Source: Copromyces sp. CBS 386.78 (taxonomy: Eukaryota > Ascomycota > Sordariomycetes > Sordariales > Sordariaceae). From it: DNA of 64,000 nt. This document shows, piece by piece, positions 60,301 through 64,000 of the stretch. Positions within the stretch are counted from its first letter, which is position 1. Each line of letters opens with the position of its first letter. The notes below the pieces were generated by a model. That model made no database searches. It saw only the letters and a list, made by a program, of their open reading frames with translations, and was not told the origin of the DNA. Location of the stretch: contig MU839152.1 of assembly GCA_030685235.1 (NCBI GenBank), forward strand, positions 167,596 to 231,595. Reading direction: 5' to 3'. A program made the position numbers and the translations under genes.

Positions 60301-61891
60301 ATACTGAGTAAACCCAGCCGCCTAGCTGCGCCAACATACCGTACACATCGCTACTCAACCCTCACTAGCGTCGCATAGTCTATTAACGATCGTTAACTAT
60401 ACTACGCAATTGAATAAAGCTATCGCAAAATCTTACCTACTATTGCGCAATTGTTTTGAACGATTATTTCGTTATTTTTATTATTATTTAGTCGAATATT
60501 ATCGAACACGCTATATTATATTGTATCGCTATACTTTCTCCCGCTTATAAATTGCAATCGCGCTTTAAATTAATAAATTAAATTCGCACCTAACTGACTA
60601 TAATAATTAATATTAATAGGATTTGATTAAAATCCTTAGCTAAAATAGCCTTAATTCCGATTCGAATAGTTATTCCCAACAGCTATATTCCTCCCCTTAT
60701 TGGATTTCTATTATTATTAATCCGCCGCCGCCCCCGCTAGAGAATGCGGTTACTATAATCCCCTAGCGAGCGCGCTACTATTAAATAACGAAGCCCTTTG
60801 CCCCCGCCGCCGTTATTTATATCCTCGGGTTATAATAATAAGGTCGCTACTTTTAACGCGTTTTAAGAATACTACGTATAGTAGGGGTTTATAATTATAT
60901 TGCGAAGCTATATAAAGAGTAAGAAAAAAGGGGAAGAGGACGCCGTAATATATATGGACTATTATTATTAATATAGCCGTATTTATAAAGCTCGTAGATA
61001 GGGCGTTCGAAATATTGCTTCTAAGCGATTTGATTGCTAGTATTGGGCAAAAATTGTATTACGAAAAAGGTAGGGTAATTAGTAGTTTACTAAAGAGATT
61101 AAGAACGAGTATAATTACAATTTCGATATCGCTAACTTTACTAGTAATTTAATTTATCGATAGTAGGTTCGCCGTAATTATAAAAAGGCCGTTAATATTA
61201 CCGTTAAACGGTTATTTAGTATCGCTAGAATAATAGCCCGTTAAATCGTTTATTATTTTAACGGCACGTTAGATTACGATAATATAGGATTAGAGAATAT
61301 TATTGTCATCTAGTAAATTGACCGTAATAATCTAGTTAAAGAATTACGTAGTCTTCGAATCCCTATTATTGCCCGGGAATTGCTGAATATCTAGTATTAT
61401 ATCCGACGAATTAAATACGGTTCTTATACGATAATAAAGGCTTTTATTAATTTATTAGAGCAATATAAAAATTACTATAGTATTGAGCACTTTATTGAAT
61501 ATAACGAAGGGGGGAGGGTTATACGAATGTTCTAGACTTTCAACTAGTATATAAAAATATAGAAGAAAAATCCTTATATACTGTTGGTTGATAATATATA
61601 TAAAGTAAGTAATTATATAAATCTAGTACTTTTATATACTTTTCTATTATTATATAGATTTATATTAACTCCCTCTTTTATATAAATTAACCACTTTAAC
61701 CTTCCCCTCCTTAATATTATTAGCGTCGATATATTAAATTATAATTTTAATATTAATTTTAATTTTTTAAGCGGAGAGAGGTAAGAGGATTTCGAATAGT
61801 AATTCTAGTACTTAAAAAAATTCTAAGAAGATTACGAAATCCCTAACCCCGATATTATTATTAGCAATTTCGATAGTATCACGGGGCGAGA

Positions 61892-62125
61892 TGGCACCGT
61901 AGGGGTATAATGAGATATGCGTTGTTGTATAAGGAGAAAGGAGGAGAGAAGGAAGTGTACGCGGAGGTCTAGCTATATATGGGCGAGAGCCCTACAGACT
62001 AGACCGCGGGCACGTAAGGCTACACGTAACGATAATATATATATAGCCAGAGCTCTAGGCTCTAGTCGGCATAGCATATATATAGTTAGTATAGTATAGT
62101 ATATTATAGGTCTAACCTTATAATA
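61892..62125 (-). repeat. LTR-like sequence, copy 1 (minus orientation)
   Basis: Read on the minus strand it starts TATTATAAGGTTAGACC and ends CTACGGTGCCA. In between it has a CATATATAGCTAGACC TATA/initiator-like site and a CTTCCTTCTCTCC pyrimidine run. It aligns along its length with 62,533-62,754, allowing for C/T and G/A changes. It is followed by CCCCGTGATA, as is the other copy. A G-rich run (AAGGGGGG on the minus strand) just before it could be a polypurine tract. No matching second LTR in direct orientation was found. Confidence 0.45.
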
Positions 62126-62532
62126 CTATCCCCCCTTAAAAGAAGTTCGGAAAACTGAAAATTTATATATACGTAAAATAATAGACTTAAAACCCCTCTT
62201 ATAACCTTTTATCCTCGTAAATATCTATTAACTTCCGAAATACCCTTCTAAACGCGAAATATAAACTCTCCTCTATATCCTTCTACGTCCTATCCTTTAT
62301 AATAGCGGCCGTCTCTTACCGTACTAAGCGGTTAGAACGGCGCCGTAGTAGCTCGGGGGCTGCTAATACTAGCGTTATCGTTAGTATTAAAGTATTAGCG
62401 GCGAGTTATTTAAGAACCCTCTAAACCTCTAAAGGAATTAATTTATCCAGATATTCGTAATAGAACTATTAAAAATAATACTTATAATTAATAATATTAC
62501 TAATAAATTCCTAAGTAGGGTTACCGGTCTTC

Positions 62533-62754
62533 TATCACAGGATTACCTATGATGGCACATAGCACTGGAGCACTGCATGGTCGAGTCCATTGGCCATTGG
62601 CCAATAGGACCGCATGCACGCACGCACCAGTGGGCCTCGGTCTGGATCCAGGCACGGTACAGCCTACCCTATATCCAGACCGCACTCCTCCCTCCTCTCC
62701 TTCTTTCCTTCCTCGTACAACTACGTTTATCCAACCTCACCCTCAACGGTGTTA
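62533..62754 (+). repeat. LTR-like sequence, copy 2 (plus orientation)
   Basis: This copy is much less mutated than its surroundings. It starts TATCACAGGATTACC, has a CCCTATATCCAGACC promoter-like site followed by a CTCCTCTCCTTC pyrimidine run, ends CAACGGTGTTA, and is followed by CCCCGTGATA. The order and spacing match copy 1 in the opposite orientation. As two LTRs of one element must be direct repeats, these are ends of two elements or solo LTRs. Confidence 0.45.
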
Positions 62755-64000
62755 CCCCGTGATATCTTCTATTTAACCTCGTATTTTTAATACTTATTAT
62801 TACCTATTTATTAATAATTTATAAAACGTTCGAATACCTACTCCTTGTACTCTTCCTAACCGTTAATCTATATTATAACCCTACCTTCGTTAACTTAGAC
62901 ATTTATTATAGTAAATTAGCCTAAAAGGCCCTAACCGGACTATAATTATACTATAGAAATATAGAAAACTAATAAACACTTCATATTGAAAGGTAAGGCG
63001 AAATAAACTGTATATAATTCAATACGGACAACTTTAAAAGGTCCTTCCTAGCAGGGATATAACTTTACATATAAATGTCCGTTAACGAGGTTGGCCGTAT
63101 TAAAGAGAACTATATTACTAGCATAATATTTAACAGAGTCGATTCGCTTCTTATTAGCGTTATCCTTATACTATTCCTATATACGACGAAATTACTAAAT
63201 AGCGAAATTCCAAATCTATTAAAAATAATCTACTAATTCGTTAGCTTTATAATATTCCTTAAATTAAGCCGGGGAGAAATTTAATAGCGGCGGAGTACGG
63301 AACTCCGTACTTATACGAAGGTAATATCTATAATTAGCAAAGAAGGGAAAAATACTTATTAACGAAGAAATAATATTATTACTGGCGAACTCTATTAATA
63401 ATAGCTATTTTACTTAATCTATCTATATTTAATTAATATAAATTCTTAAGAATTATTTTATTTCTATATTAATATATTTAATTTAAATATTCGTCTAGGG
63501 GTAAAAAATAGAAGTAAGCTTACGAATTACGGATAACTATTTATAAAGGGTAGACTAAAACCGTAAAATGAATTAGGTACCTCTATTGGAAAGTATACTA
63601 TTTAGAAGGCTATAAATCGAATAAATACAATCGATAAACCGGTCCGCTAGTTCTTCCGCTTTTAAAATTACTATTAGGATATAATACCGTATTTTAATAA
63701 GTTAATTAATAATAGTAATAATATACTTAAAAATCTAACCTAAATAAGTACTTAGCGGTAATAACGTAATGTAATCGATTGAAATATCAGTCTACAACGC
63801 GAAAATAATTATAACCGGTTTAAAATAATTGGTAGAACCTCTTTTTAAAGATTTAATCTTTACGTAAAGTAAATAACCCTTATAGAAAAGGCGTATATTA
63901 TTATATAGAGAGAGTCTTTTCGCACCGCCATCAAAGTCTATTCGCACCGCCGCCCCACCGTCGCCCCGCCCTTCCCGCGCGCTAATGCACCCCAAAATTT

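Larger units (their letters stand above)
60300..64000. other. RIP-degraded AT-rich repeat block (right)
   Basis: From about 60,300 the sequence shades over some 150 bp into TpA-rich, transition-saturated DNA like the left block. No intact gene survives. Less damaged patches lie at 61,880-62,110, 62,530-62,775 (both LTR-like, listed separately) and at the very end from about 63,915, where CACCGCC words of ordinary composition return. A 14-bp perfect palindrome, TTAACGATCGTTAA, lies at 60,383-60,396 in the transition zone. Confidence 0.8.

Overview
The window looks like nuclear DNA of a filamentous ascomycete (Pezizomycotina, probably Sordariomycetes). Four genes have short spliceosomal introns with GTANGT donors and CTAAC/CTGAC branch sites, and the sequence is split into two base-composition states. 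Two very AT-rich, TpA-rich blocks (1-17,540 and about 60,300-64,000) have the transition-only decay expected of repeat-induced point mutation (RIP). They flank a compositionally balanced segment of about 36.7 kb.

Layout. 1-17,540: RIP-degraded repeat block with a small hAT-like MITE that keeps its 8-bp target duplication, several tandem and palindromic repeats, and decayed reading frames. 17,541-17,846: a short balanced slice. 17,847-23,594: a complete but RIP-killed Ty1/Copia retrotransposon with 288-bp LTRs and an ACTTC target duplication. It was inserted into balanced DNA and cut the slice off from the rest. 23,600-60,250: balanced, gene-poor segment. About 60,300-64,000: second RIP block with two LTR-like pieces of one family facing away from each other.

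Confident genes are few: a 90-residue CxxC...CxxC protein (28.7 kb, minus), tRNA-Leu(CAG) with an intron (39.2 kb), a UCH37-type ubiquitin C-terminal hydrolase (40.0-41.2 kb), 60S ribosomal protein L17/uL22 (41.8-42.8 kb, minus) and fibrillarin/NOP1 (43.4-44.8 kb). The last three form a compact housekeeping cluster. uch2 and rpl17 converge. rpl17 and fibrillarin diverge from a shared 542-bp intergenic region, which places a ribosomal protein and an rRNA methyltransferase side by side.

I recognise no other conserved protein gene in 23.6-28.6, 29-38 or 45-60 kb. Those stretches hold microsatellites, two related TA-flanked MITEs, a striking poly-G/poly-C tract that may be an assembly artefact, and a few weak coding-like remnants that I report at low confidence. 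I found no undescribed defence, toxin or biosynthetic system. The main interest is the well-preserved record of transposition and RIP.
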